Positions 41,686-49,258 of a DNA stretch of 64,000 nt are shown piece after piece. Both the position numbers and the translations under genes were made by a program. Below the pieces are notes generated by a model that had not been told where the DNA came from, searched no databases, and saw only the letters and a program-made list of their open reading frames with translations. The stretch spans positions 5,892,671 to 5,956,670 of the forward strand of contig NZ_VJOK01000001.1 of the NCBI RefSeq assembly GCF_013302895.1, in the 5' to 3' direction. Each line of letters starts with the position of its first letter. Position 1 is the first letter of the stretch. This DNA is from Streptomyces albus subsp. chlorinus (GTDB taxonomy: Bacteria > Actinomycetota > Actinomycetes > Streptomycetales > Streptomycetaceae).

Positions 41686-42609
41686 ATGCGCGAGTTCGAC
41701 AGTGCGCTACCCCAGCAGATCACCGGTCCGTACACCCGCAGCCGTGCGCTGCCTCCCTATCGGGGCATCCTGGCCGTGGACGCAAAGGACTTCACGGGAC
41801 GCCCGGCGATCGAGCACGAAGCCGTCAGCCGCGCCGTACCCGAACTCCTCAAGACCGCGCTGTCCAGGGCGGAGCTGAGGGACATCTGGGACGGCCGCAC
41901 GTTCCCCGCCTCGACCGGTGACGGTTACGTCTTCGGGTTCGACCCCAGGCGCATGCCCTTCGTGATCCACCCGTTGCTGCACACGCTCCAGGACGTACTG
42001 ACCGACTTCAACGTCCTGTCCCACGGGGCGGTGCCCATCCGGCTCCGGGTCAGTCTGCACGTCGGTCCGCTGCCCGAGACCGGGGACGAGTTCGGCGGCA
42101 ACGGGACAGCGCGCAACGACACGCACCGGCTGCTCGACTCGCACCCGGTCAAAGCTGTGCTCGCCTCTCACAAGGAGAACATCACCCACGTCGCGGCCAT
42201 CCTCTCCGACCGCTGCTACGAAGACGCGGTCGCCAGCGGGTACACCGGGCGTCATCCCGACCACTTCGTGGAGGTGGCCGCGACGGTCAGCGGCAAGCCG
42301 TTCTCCCAGCGGGCCTGGATCTACGTACCCCACCCGTCCGGACCCCTGTACGAAGAGCTTTCGGACGGCGTCAGCGCTCCGGAGCCCGTCCGGGAAGCCG
42401 TCCATCCGCCCGAGGAGGCCACGGCGACGACTCCGCAGGTGAGCAACAGCGCCCCCAACGGCAACCTCAACACCGGCACCGTCCACGGTGGGCAGAGCGT
42501 GGGCAACTACCACGTCGCCGGGGATCACGTCGAAGGCAACAAGGCGGGCCGTGTCCGCGGCTTCCAGGGGGACCAGGTCCGTGGCAACAAGTACCAGGGG
42601 CGACAGTGA
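41686..42609 (+). CDS. Class III nucleotidyl cyclase with C-terminal amyloid-like motif
   Basis: A 307-residue protein. Residues 25-215 form a class III cyclase domain: metal Asp D32 in GILAVDAKDFTG, second metal Asp D79 in STGDGYVF, the strand PIRLRVSLHVGPL, and the transition-state pair N144/R148 in RNDTHRLL. With all four present, an active cAMP/cGMP- or cCMP/cUMP-type cyclase is plausible. The C-terminal tail carries NLNTGTVHGGQSV (residues 260-272), shared with three other proteins here, followed by two GD[HQ]V[ER]GNK repeats. This tail resembles RHIM/BASS-type amyloid signalling motifs. AGAGGAG precedes the ATG. The stop overlaps the ATPase start (GTGA). Product and stimulus are unknown. 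Confidence 0.75.
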   Translation: MREFDSALPQQITGPYTRSRALPPYRGILAVDAKDFTGRPAIEHEAVSRAVPELLKTALSRAELRDIWDGRTFPASTGDGYVFGFDPRRMPFVIHPLLHTLQDVLTDFNVLSHGAVPIRLRVSLHVGPLPETGDEFGGNGTARNDTHRLLDSHPVKAVLASHKENITHVAAILSDRCYEDAVASGYTGRHPDHFVEVAATVSGKPFSQRAWIYVPHPSGPLYEELSDGVSAPEPVREAVHPPEEATATTPQVSNSAPNGNLNTGTVHGGQSVGNYHVAGDHVEGNKAGRVRGFQGDQVRGNKYQGRQ

Positions 42610-44783
42610 CCCCGGGGGAAGGGACGGGCACGGCTCAGCTGCCGGGCCCGCCGTCGGCCGCGCCGGAACCCCCGCCCGACGACGGAGTGCTCCGCATGGA
42701 GACGGAGCACGACGTCTCCGAGCTGCTCGACGCCATCAGAGGCTCCGCGGGGGCCAGAGGCCCCTTCGTGTACGCCCCGCACGGGAACATCAACGCGGGC
42801 TCCGTCCACGGCGGTCAACGTGTGCACAACGGGTCCGCCGCTGAGGGGCGGAAACCGCGGGAAGGCAGGGTACGCGAGGGCCCCATCCCGGAGGCGGAAG
42901 TACGGGCCGCCGCCTTCGGGTTCGCGCAGCCCGACTGGTTCGGCACGGCCCTGCAGAAGCTGAAGCAGGGGCCGCTCTTCCTGGCCGGGCGGCCGGGGTC
43001 CGGCCGCCGCACCGCGGCGCTCAACCTCCTGCGGGCCAGCTGTGGGGGAACCGCTCCGCTGCGGGCACTGGACAGCGTCACCGAACTGGACCGCTGGCAG
43101 CCCACCGACGCGTCGGCACGTGGCTATCTGATGGACGGCCTCTTCCCGTCCCGGCCCCTCGGCCCCGGTGTGCTGGGCCATGTGCGCTCGCTGCTGAAGA
43201 AGGCCGGGGCGCACATGGTGATCGTGCTGCCGGACGACGCGGCCCTGCTGCGCCGCATCGAGCAGGACCTCCACGTCAGCCCCACGGTGTGCGTCCCGCC
43301 GCCGCCCTCCCGGGTGTTCGGCAGCTGTTTCGAAGCGATGGTCCCGGACCAGCGGGAGCGGGAGCGTCTGCTGTCAGCGTTGAAGGGGCGCCACGAGCTG
43401 GGCGATCTGCTGGTGCCGGAGCTGGTGCCGGCCGAGGTGGTGGAACTGGTGTCGGCCATCGTCGCGGCCGACGGCGACGCGGACGCGCTCGGTGACGTGG
43501 GGGCGCGGCTGAGCTACCGGGCCGAGCGGGAAGTCCCGGCCCTCATGGAAAAGCTGCGCGATGATCCCGACGCCCTGGCCTTCTTGCTGGCCGCTTGTGT
43601 CTACGAGGGGTTGGATCACCGGCTTGTCAGGGAGGAGGCCGACCGGCTGCTGAAGCTGTCCGAGGGCCGTCTGACGGCTGTGCTGCCGGGGACGGACCCA
43701 CAAGGAGCCGAGAAGGCCGACCGGCCCAACCCCGGCTTCGTCTTCCGGCGTTCCCTGACGGAACTGCTGCATGCCGTCCGTGCCGTCCCGCGGGAACGCG
43801 AGATCCGTACGGAGGGAGCGTATGCGCACAGCGTGGAAGCGGTCGTGTTCGTCAGGCACCGGCAGGCCGAGGCGGTCCTCAGGCATGTGTGGCGCGAGTA
43901 CGGACAGTTGTCGGAACTCCTGATCGAGTGGCTGCGGGAAGTGGACCGCTCCAGTGAACTCACCCGCGCCGTCGGCCAGTTCGTGGGCGGGGCGGCGAAG
44001 TGGGGAGGCGGACGGCGCGCACTGCGGCACATCCGTGCTTTCGCCGAGTCCGAGCGCACGACCAGCCGCCTCATCGCGGCGAACGCGCTGGGAATCGCGG
44101 CCGAGGACCCCGTGCTGGTCGCCGAGGTGCGCTACCGCCTGCAGGAGTGGAGCATGGCGGTCGACGTGCGTCTGAGGACCACGGTGGCCTACGCCTGCGG
44201 TGCGGAGTTCGGGCTCTCACGTCCCGACCTGGCACTGCAACTCCTGCACACCCTCCTCCTCGGGGTGCGGGACCGCCCGGGTGAGGAGGACCGCGTGGAC
44301 GACGACAAAGTCCTGCTGGCCGTCCGGGTGGCGCTGGCGAGCCTGTTCCAGGCCGGTAACGAGGCGAAGGTGTTCGGTCGGCTACTCGAATGGCTGGACG
44401 CGGAGCGGGGCGACACGGAGCAGGTGCTCGCACTGTTCGCCCAGTTGCTCCACTCACCCCAGTGGTTCATGCGGAACCTCGCCGAGGAGACCCCGGACGC
44501 CGCGTCGATAGTGGAAACCGTCCGCCGCGCCTTGAACGCGGACAGCACGTTCGACACGACCTGCCGGGCATTGCTGCGCTGGGCCGAGCAGGGCCGATGG
44601 GACGAAATGCCGTTCCGGGCGATGGAAAACTTGTGTGCCGCTTTGGCTCGTTCCCTGCGATCCGGCGAATTCCGGTTGTTCGTGGAAATGGAGGAGAGGG
44701 GCACGGAAGGCTGGGCCGGGCTGGGCACGGCGCGGGCTTCGCTCAGCAGGTGGCGCGCCGGCGGACACCGGGAGGCGGTATGA
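42606..44783 (+). CDS. P-loop ATPase with N-terminal amyloid-like motif and helical repeats (paralogue 1)
   Basis: A 725-residue STAND-like protein. An N-terminal helix (VSELLDAIRGSAG) leads into APHG then NINAGSVHGGQRV (residues 61-73), the motif shared with the cyclase tail. The nucleotide loop is GRPGSGRRT (128-136): Arg replaces the Walker A Lys and the Ser/Thr is shifted, so hydrolysis is doubtful. VIVLPDDAALL may stand for the Walker B strand. The C-terminal 400 residues are helical and HEAT-like (TTSRLIAANALGIAAEDPVLVAEVRYRL). It is a clear paralogue of the 46147-48171 protein throughout. It overlaps its neighbours by four bases on both sides. A sensor/receptor that seeds the cyclase is my inference. 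Confidence 0.75.
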   Translation: MTPGEGTGTAQLPGPPSAAPEPPPDDGVLRMETEHDVSELLDAIRGSAGARGPFVYAPHGNINAGSVHGGQRVHNGSAAEGRKPREGRVREGPIPEAEVRAAAFGFAQPDWFGTALQKLKQGPLFLAGRPGSGRRTAALNLLRASCGGTAPLRALDSVTELDRWQPTDASARGYLMDGLFPSRPLGPGVLGHVRSLLKKAGAHMVIVLPDDAALLRRIEQDLHVSPTVCVPPPPSRVFGSCFEAMVPDQRERERLLSALKGRHELGDLLVPELVPAEVVELVSAIVAADGDADALGDVGARLSYRAEREVPALMEKLRDDPDALAFLLAACVYEGLDHRLVREEADRLLKLSEGRLTAVLPGTDPQGAEKADRPNPGFVFRRSLTELLHAVRAVPREREIRTEGAYAHSVEAVVFVRHRQAEAVLRHVWREYGQLSELLIEWLREVDRSSELTRAVGQFVGGAAKWGGGRRALRHIRAFAESERTTSRLIAANALGIAAEDPVLVAEVRYRLQEWSMAVDVRLRTTVAYACGAEFGLSRPDLALQLLHTLLLGVRDRPGEEDRVDDDKVLLAVRVALASLFQAGNEAKVFGRLLEWLDAERGDTEQVLALFAQLLHSPQWFMRNLAEETPDAASIVETVRRALNADSTFDTTCRALLRWAEQGRWDEMPFRAMENLCAALARSLRSGEFRLFVEMEERGTEGWAGLGTARASLSRWRAGGHREAV

Positions 44784-45664
44784 GCGACGAATCGCAGATG
44801 CGTCTCTTCGTCCGGTCCACCAGGCCGCCCTGGCGGGAAATCCTCGGTCATCGCTGGTCCGGGGCGAGGGATTGGTCGCTCGTGCTCAGAGACGCGGCCG
44901 GGAACTGCTTCTTCCTAGGTCATCGCGGGGACCCGGAGGACACCGGTGCGTACGTGCCCGTGCCGGACGAAGCCGCTGCGCCCGGCTTGCGCGGAGGCTA
45001 CACGGACGTCTTCCGGGTCGACACGACCGAACACGTGGACACACAGGCGGTCGGCCTGCCCACGGTGTACGGAAGGGAATCGGTGGATCTGTGGGTCTCG
45101 TGGTGGGTCCACGATCCCGTACGCGTCGTGCGCGCGAAGACCGTGCACGGCTGGCACGTCGTGCGGTCCCATCTCACCAGCGCGCTGCGCCACTTGGCCG
45201 AGGCGCAGGAGGTGGCCGGGAGCGGACTCGGGGCCCCGGAGATCATGCAGCACCTCAGCATGCCGCAGCGCCTGGAGGAAACGGGCCTGAGCTACCGGGT
45301 GTTCGACGTCCGGCTCCGGGAGACCGGCGAGGAACTGCTCCTCGGCCAGGAGGAAGGTGAGGGAGTCCGCTACTCCTGGACGCCCAGCCGCCGCGGCGAG
45401 TACGAGTTCTGCCTCCAGGCGCTGCACGCCGGGCCGGCCTCACTGGCGGCGCTCTGGCTGCTCAGGCATCCCGACCAGGTGCGCGAGGTACTGAGCTGGG
45501 CGGTCGATCACCAGGATCTGCTGAGCCCTCCGCGCACCGACTGGCAGGAGGAACTGGCGGTACTGCTGGGCACGCTGACCGACCAGGAGCGCAAAGAGAT
45601 TTCCTGCCTCCTGCGCGACCGGCTCTCCGCACTCGGACGTCCGGTACCCGGCGAGACCGCCTGA
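44780..45664 (+). CDS. Uncharacterised protein, possibly SPFH/band-7-like
   Basis: A 294-residue protein without a confident family. The central part, VFRVDTTEHVDTQAVGLPTVYG followed by VDLWVSWWVHDPVRVVRAKTV and HVVRSHLTSALRHLAE, has the strand-strand-helix rhythm and the W-x-V-x-DP element of SPFH/band-7 domains, but no membrane anchor is present. The C-terminal third is helical and acidic (LLRHPDQVREVLSWAVDHQDLL). It lacks the shared amyloid-like motif. The ATG overlaps the ATPase stop by four bases, so it is the third gene of the first operon, and a large hairpin follows it. Confidence 0.6.
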   Translation: MSDESQMRLFVRSTRPPWREILGHRWSGARDWSLVLRDAAGNCFFLGHRGDPEDTGAYVPVPDEAAAPGLRGGYTDVFRVDTTEHVDTQAVGLPTVYGRESVDLWVSWWVHDPVRVVRAKTVHGWHVVRSHLTSALRHLAEAQEVAGSGLGAPEIMQHLSMPQRLEETGLSYRVFDVRLRETGEELLLGQEEGEGVRYSWTPSRRGEYEFCLQALHAGPASLAALWLLRHPDQVREVLSWAVDHQDLLSPPRTDWQEELAVLLGTLTDQERKEISCLLRDRLSALGRPVPGETA

Positions 45665-45694
45665 CGGCGACGGCAATTCTTCTGTAATCGAATC

Positions 45695-45736
45695 AATGAG
45701 CGAGTGTGCTTTCCGCGGGAAACACACTCGCTCATT
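45695..45736. terminator. Large stem-loop ending the cyclase operon
   Basis: AATGAGCGAGTGTG (45695-45708) pairs perfectly with CACACTCGCTCATT (45723-45736). After a one-base bulge TTTCC pairs with GGAAA around GCG: 19 base pairs in all. The A/T ends would suit a bidirectional terminator. Because it is palindromic, both strands can be read as MSEC[AV]-x-RGKHTRS, which creates spurious open frames. Confidence 0.75.
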
Positions 45737-45765
45737 CATGTGCGGCCCTCAACGCTCTTCAAAGT

Positions 45766-45779
45766 GTGGCTGCGGTCAC
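45766..45779 (+). promoter_or_regulatory. Crp-type operator 2, upstream of the second operon
   Basis: GTG-GCTGCG-G-T-CAC fits GTG-N6-GNCAC; the wider form is TGTGG-N6-TCACT. It lies 114 bases upstream of the small motif-protein start, almost the same distance as operator 1 from the cyclase start. The following sequence TTCTGG-x-CCT-xxx-GGAGCGG is shared with operator 1, so the two promoters are duplicates. Confidence 0.65.
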
Positions 45780-45893
45780 TGTTTTTCTGGGCCTCAGGAG
45801 CGGTGCCTCAGGCGGATATGCGGGATTCTCGACTCGTCCAGGAAGCGGGGCGCCCGAACGGATTTCAGGGCGTCCGAAGCATTGAAGGGCGAC

Positions 45894-46157
45894 ATGCGAG
45901 CAGAAGAGATTCGGAGTACGGACGAGGTAATCGAGTTCCGTCGACCGCAGGAGGCCGCCGAGCCGCAGGAGACCGCCGAGGCGGTGGCTGCGCACCGCGC
46001 GGCACCGGATACCGGCCATGAAACGGAAGTTCCCCCTGCGAGGGTGTTGAAGGCCGAACGCGGCATCATCAACACCGGCACCGTCCACGGTGGCCAGCAT
46101 GTCACGGCCATCAGGTTCCCCGGCCACTTCGGCGAGGGAGCCGACAGTGACGGCTGA
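45894..46157 (+). CDS. Small protein consisting of acidic linker plus amyloid-like motif
   Basis: An 87-residue protein. The first 55 residues are Glu/Ala-rich and probably disordered (FRRPQEAAEPQETAEAV). The only recognisable element is IINTGTVHGGQHVTA near residue 63, the motif shared with the cyclase tail and both ATPases. GAAGGG precedes the ATG. The end overlaps the next gene by 11 bases. A free-standing copy of a putative amyloid motif suggests an adaptor or a regulator of the prion-like contact between the larger proteins; no enzymatic domain is present. Confidence 0.7.
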   Translation: MRAEEIRSTDEVIEFRRPQEAAEPQETAEAVAAHRAAPDTGHETEVPPARVLKAERGIINTGTVHGGQHVTAIRFPGHFGEGADSDG

Positions 46158-48171
46158 GATCTCCCGGGCCGGTGACCTCGATGGCCTCGTAGCGGCCCTG
46201 GCCGGCCGGGAGATGGTGGTCGTCGCTCCGCACGGCACCGTCAACACCGGCGTCGTGACGGGCGGCCAACGACAGGTCGTGTCCTCTGCGACGAGGAGTG
46301 GCGCGGCCACGGGACCGATGCGGCAAGGCCCTGTCCGGGCCACGTATCTGAAGTCGGTGAGACGGCGCTTCGTGCGGCCGCCCTGCTTCGACGAAGCACT
46401 CGCCGCGCTCGACTCCGGCATCGCGGTGCTCCTCGGAGAGCCGGGTACCGGACGGGAGACGCACGCCCTCAACCTGCTGGCTCACGGCAGTGAGGAACCC
46501 GTGCTCGTGCAGGTGGACGGGGCTGTCAACCTCTCCCGGTGGGGGCCGAGGGCCCAAGGCGTGCACGGATACCTGGTGATGGAGCCCCCGGACCCGTTCG
46601 CGCTCCGGGCATGGGACCTGTCCCGGCTGGAGGCGCCCTTGGCCGAGGCGGCAGCGCGACTGGTCATCGTCCTGGCGGATGCCCCAGGGCTGGCCGGCGC
46701 CTTGGCGGACCACCTGAGCGTGCCGGTGGTACGCCACCACCCGCCGGACCCTCGGCAGGTCTTCACCGCACATCTCTCGGACGGCTGTTCCGACGAAAAG
46801 GCGTGTGACCAGTGGCTGCGCGCCCTGGAACCGGGCCGACTCGACGAGCTGCTGCCCCAGGGGCTTCCACCCCGCCACGCGGCACAGGTAGCGGAAGCCG
46901 TCCTGCGGATGGGCGTCGAGGGCGGGGCCTCCGGCGCCGAGGTCCTCCGTCATGTGGCCCAGGCGGAGGGCGCCGACCTCGTGGCCCGGGCCCAGGCGGA
47001 CCCCGCTCTCCTCGCCCACCTGCTCTCCCTCAGCGTCTACGGGGGGCTTCACCGCAGCGTTGTGACGGAACAGGCCGGGGAGTTGCTGCGACTGAGGGGG
47101 CAGCGAGAGGAGCAGGACCCCGCCGCGCGGTGTGCGCACGGCCACACCGTCGGCGCTGCCCGTCAGCCCTTGTCCGAGACCTTGCGGCTCCTGGGCGCGC
47201 ACCATGTGCGGCACGCCGAGGAGGGGGTCACGGACACGGTGTCCTTCATCCGGCCTGCCGTGGGCGAAGCCGTGTGGGAGATCATCTGCCGCGATCACAC
47301 GGACCTCGTGCCCCTCGCGCACACCTGGCTCGCCGGTCCCAGCCATGAAGCAGACCAGATCGAACGGGCCGGCCGTGCGGTCGCCGCCATGGCGGTGGCG
47401 ACAGGCGGCCGGTCCATGGAACTCCTGGAGGATTTGGCCTCGGCCCCGTCCCTCTCCGCCCCCCAGGTGGCCGCATGGTGCCTGGCCACCGCCGGCCATG
47501 ACCCGGTGGCGGCACGGACAGCGGATGACCTGCTCGAACAGTGGAGTGTCACCGCCGAGGCACCGTTGCGCAAGGCAGTGGCCTACGCGTGCCACCCGGA
47601 GCGGGGACGGATCACGGAAGAGCAAGCGCTGCGACTGCTGCAACGACTCATGGAGACACTGCGCGACGACACGGACGACATCTCCGTCTTCGGCACGGTC
47701 GCGGCAGCTCTGGTGCAGCGCTTCGAAGCCGGCGACTCCGGAGCCAGGACGAGAGTCCTGTGCCGCATGCGTGACTGGACGGAGTCGGACGGCGTCCCCG
47801 GCCTGCTGGCGGCCCTCGCCTTTCCCGTGATGGCGAGCACGGACCTGGCCTGGTGGAGCGACCGGATCCTCACCGACGCCGAGTCGGCATCGAGCACGGT
47901 CCAGCTGGCAGGGCACGCCCTCAACGAGCCGGTCACCTTCGCGGACATGCGGGACGTCCTTCTCGCCTGGTGCGCGGAGGCGGACCAGGGGGCGGACCGG
48001 GCCCGGGCGCTGAGCGCACTCCTCGACGGCCTGGTGGCTTCCCGGCAGCCCGGGTTCCTGCGCTGGCTTCTGTCCGTCGAAAGGGGTCCGGACACGATGC
48101 CCGGCAAGGAGCCGGCGGCCCGGGCACTGGCCGCGTGGCGCGGCAGAACACCGGCCACGCACACCGATTGA
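46147..48171 (+). CDS. P-loop ATPase with N-terminal amyloid-like motif and helical repeats (paralogue 2)
   Basis: A 674-residue paralogue of the 42606-44783 protein. A short helix (LDGLVAALAG) precedes APHG then TVNTGVVTGGQRQV (residues 31-44). The nucleotide loop GEPGTGRET (97-105) again has Arg for the Walker A Lys and Glu for the Ser/Thr. RLVIVLADAPGLAGAL may be the Walker B strand, and the remainder is helical, with PLRKAVAYACHPERG matching VRLRTTVAYACGAEFG of the paralogue. I chose the GTG at 46147 because GGGAG lies six bases upstream and the homology begins there. It follows the small motif protein with an 11-base overlap. Confidence 0.75.
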   Translation: MTAEISRAGDLDGLVAALAGREMVVVAPHGTVNTGVVTGGQRQVVSSATRSGAATGPMRQGPVRATYLKSVRRRFVRPPCFDEALAALDSGIAVLLGEPGTGRETHALNLLAHGSEEPVLVQVDGAVNLSRWGPRAQGVHGYLVMEPPDPFALRAWDLSRLEAPLAEAAARLVIVLADAPGLAGALADHLSVPVVRHHPPDPRQVFTAHLSDGCSDEKACDQWLRALEPGRLDELLPQGLPPRHAAQVAEAVLRMGVEGGASGAEVLRHVAQAEGADLVARAQADPALLAHLLSLSVYGGLHRSVVTEQAGELLRLRGQREEQDPAARCAHGHTVGAARQPLSETLRLLGAHHVRHAEEGVTDTVSFIRPAVGEAVWEIICRDHTDLVPLAHTWLAGPSHEADQIERAGRAVAAMAVATGGRSMELLEDLASAPSLSAPQVAAWCLATAGHDPVAARTADDLLEQWSVTAEAPLRKAVAYACHPERGRITEEQALRLLQRLMETLRDDTDDISVFGTVAAALVQRFEAGDSGARTRVLCRMRDWTESDGVPGLLAALAFPVMASTDLAWWSDRILTDAESASSTVQLAGHALNEPVTFADMRDVLLAWCAEADQGADRARALSALLDGLVASRQPGFLRWLLSVERGPDTMPGKEPAARALAAWRGRTPATHTD

Positions 48172-48183
48172 GCAGGAGGACCG

Positions 48184-48912
48184 ATGTCACTTCCCCCTTA
48201 CTCCGGGATCTTCGCCGCCGTCGAGCGGCAGTGCGCCGGCAGCGATCCGTCGCCCCCGTTACGCCTCTTCGACGGGACGGAACGGGCCGGGACCCCGCTG
48301 ACCCTGGCCCGGGCCCGCGGTCTGCTGTACGACCGTTCCGTGTGCCCCCCGGCACGTGCGGCGCTGTGGCGTCAGATCGCGGAGCGCCTCCGCGTCGACG
48401 CCGACGGATCCGACTGGCCGACGGCGGTCGTGTGGCTGGGACTCCCGGGGCTTCGCCGGACCGCTTTCAAGATCACCCGGAGCTTTCGCGCCGAACGGGA
48501 AGACGTCGAGGCCGAGCTGGTCACCTGCTACCTCGAAGAGCTGGCGGCGACCGGAGCAGAGGACCCCGACCCCGGCGGAACGGTGCTGCGTGCGGCCTGC
48601 TCGCGTGCGTGGACTGTGTGGCACCGGGCGCGGCGCGAAGTGGCCGTGGACGACGTGGAGAGCGCCAACGGTGCTCTCCACGACATCGACGCCGAAGGGT
48701 ACTGGCAGGCGGACTACGACCCAGTCCCTCACCGTTCCGGGCTCTCGGCCACCGTGCGGATCACCGTCCCCGCCCATCGCGTCGAGGGCGTGCGGCTCGG
48801 CGCGCTTGCCCAGAAGTGGGGCGTGGCCGGCACAGCCACGAGTGTCGGGTATGCGGGCCGGGGCCGCCAGGTCGCCAAGGTCTCCCTGCGGCGCGTGGGG
48901 AGGAGCCGATGA
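48184..48912 (+). CDS. Uncharacterised helical protein, partner of the small HTH protein
   Basis: A 242-residue protein of unknown family. The middle is helical: LTLARARGLLYDRSVCPPARAALWRQIAERL, GLPGLRRTAFKITRSFRAEREDVEAELVTCYLEEL and VLRAACSRAWTVWHRARRE. The second of these resembles in rhythm region 2 of sigma factors, but I would not call it one. The C-terminus is basic with beta strands (LGALAQKWGVAGTATSVGYAGRG). AGCAGGAGG precedes the ATG, 12 bases after the ATPase stop. It overlaps the HTH gene by four bases (ATGA), and I recall similar pairs in Streptomyces accessory regions. Confidence 0.65.
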   Translation: MSLPPYSGIFAAVERQCAGSDPSPPLRLFDGTERAGTPLTLARARGLLYDRSVCPPARAALWRQIAERLRVDADGSDWPTAVVWLGLPGLRRTAFKITRSFRAEREDVEAELVTCYLEELAATGAEDPDPGGTVLRAACSRAWTVWHRARREVAVDDVESANGALHDIDAEGYWQADYDPVPHRSGLSATVRITVPAHRVEGVRLGALAQKWGVAGTATSVGYAGRGRQVAKVSLRRVGRSR

Positions 48913-49181
48913 CCGACCGCCCCAGGACACCCCTCACCTTCCGCGAGATCTTCAACCTTCCGGTCAGCGTCGACCTGCGGACGGCGGCCAGGGCGTTCGG
49001 TATGTGCCTGGGTACCGCCTACCGGCTGGTGGCGCAGGACGCCTTCCCCTGCCCCACGGTCCGGGTCGGCCGGCGCCACCGGGTGCTCACGGTTGATCTC
49101 CTGTGTGCGCTGGGCATCGAGGAGCGTCCCGTCTTCGCCGACGAGATCGCCGACGGGGTGGCGCTCACTCTCTTCGACTGA
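48909..49181 (+). CDS. Small helix-turn-helix DNA-binding protein
   Basis: A 90-residue protein with an AlpA/excisionase-like HTH: LRTAARAFGMCLGTAYRLVAQDAFP followed by the wing PTVRVGRRHRVLTVDLLCALG. It is acidic at the C-terminus. The start overlaps the upstream gene by four bases. It may regulate the operon or be left from a mobile element; no integrase is nearby. Confidence 0.75.
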   Translation: MTDRPRTPLTFREIFNLPVSVDLRTAARAFGMCLGTAYRLVAQDAFPCPTVRVGRRHRVLTVDLLCALGIEERPVFADEIADGVALTLFD

Positions 49182-49258
49182 CCACCCGTTCCCCCTTCGC
49201 CCTGCCGGCTGCCCGTCCGGCTGCAGGGCTTCACGGACCAGATGTGAAGGAGCTTGTT

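Noticed and set aside
45508..46157. Open frames on both strands starting MSEC[AV]-x-RGKHTRS
   Set aside because: The similarity is produced by the palindromic terminator at 45695-45736; the real plus-strand gene starts at 45894.
48184..49181. Integrative element remnant (excisionase-like protein)
   Set aside because: The HTH protein resembles AlpA/excisionase, but no integrase, relaxase or attachment-site repeat is found at the island borders.
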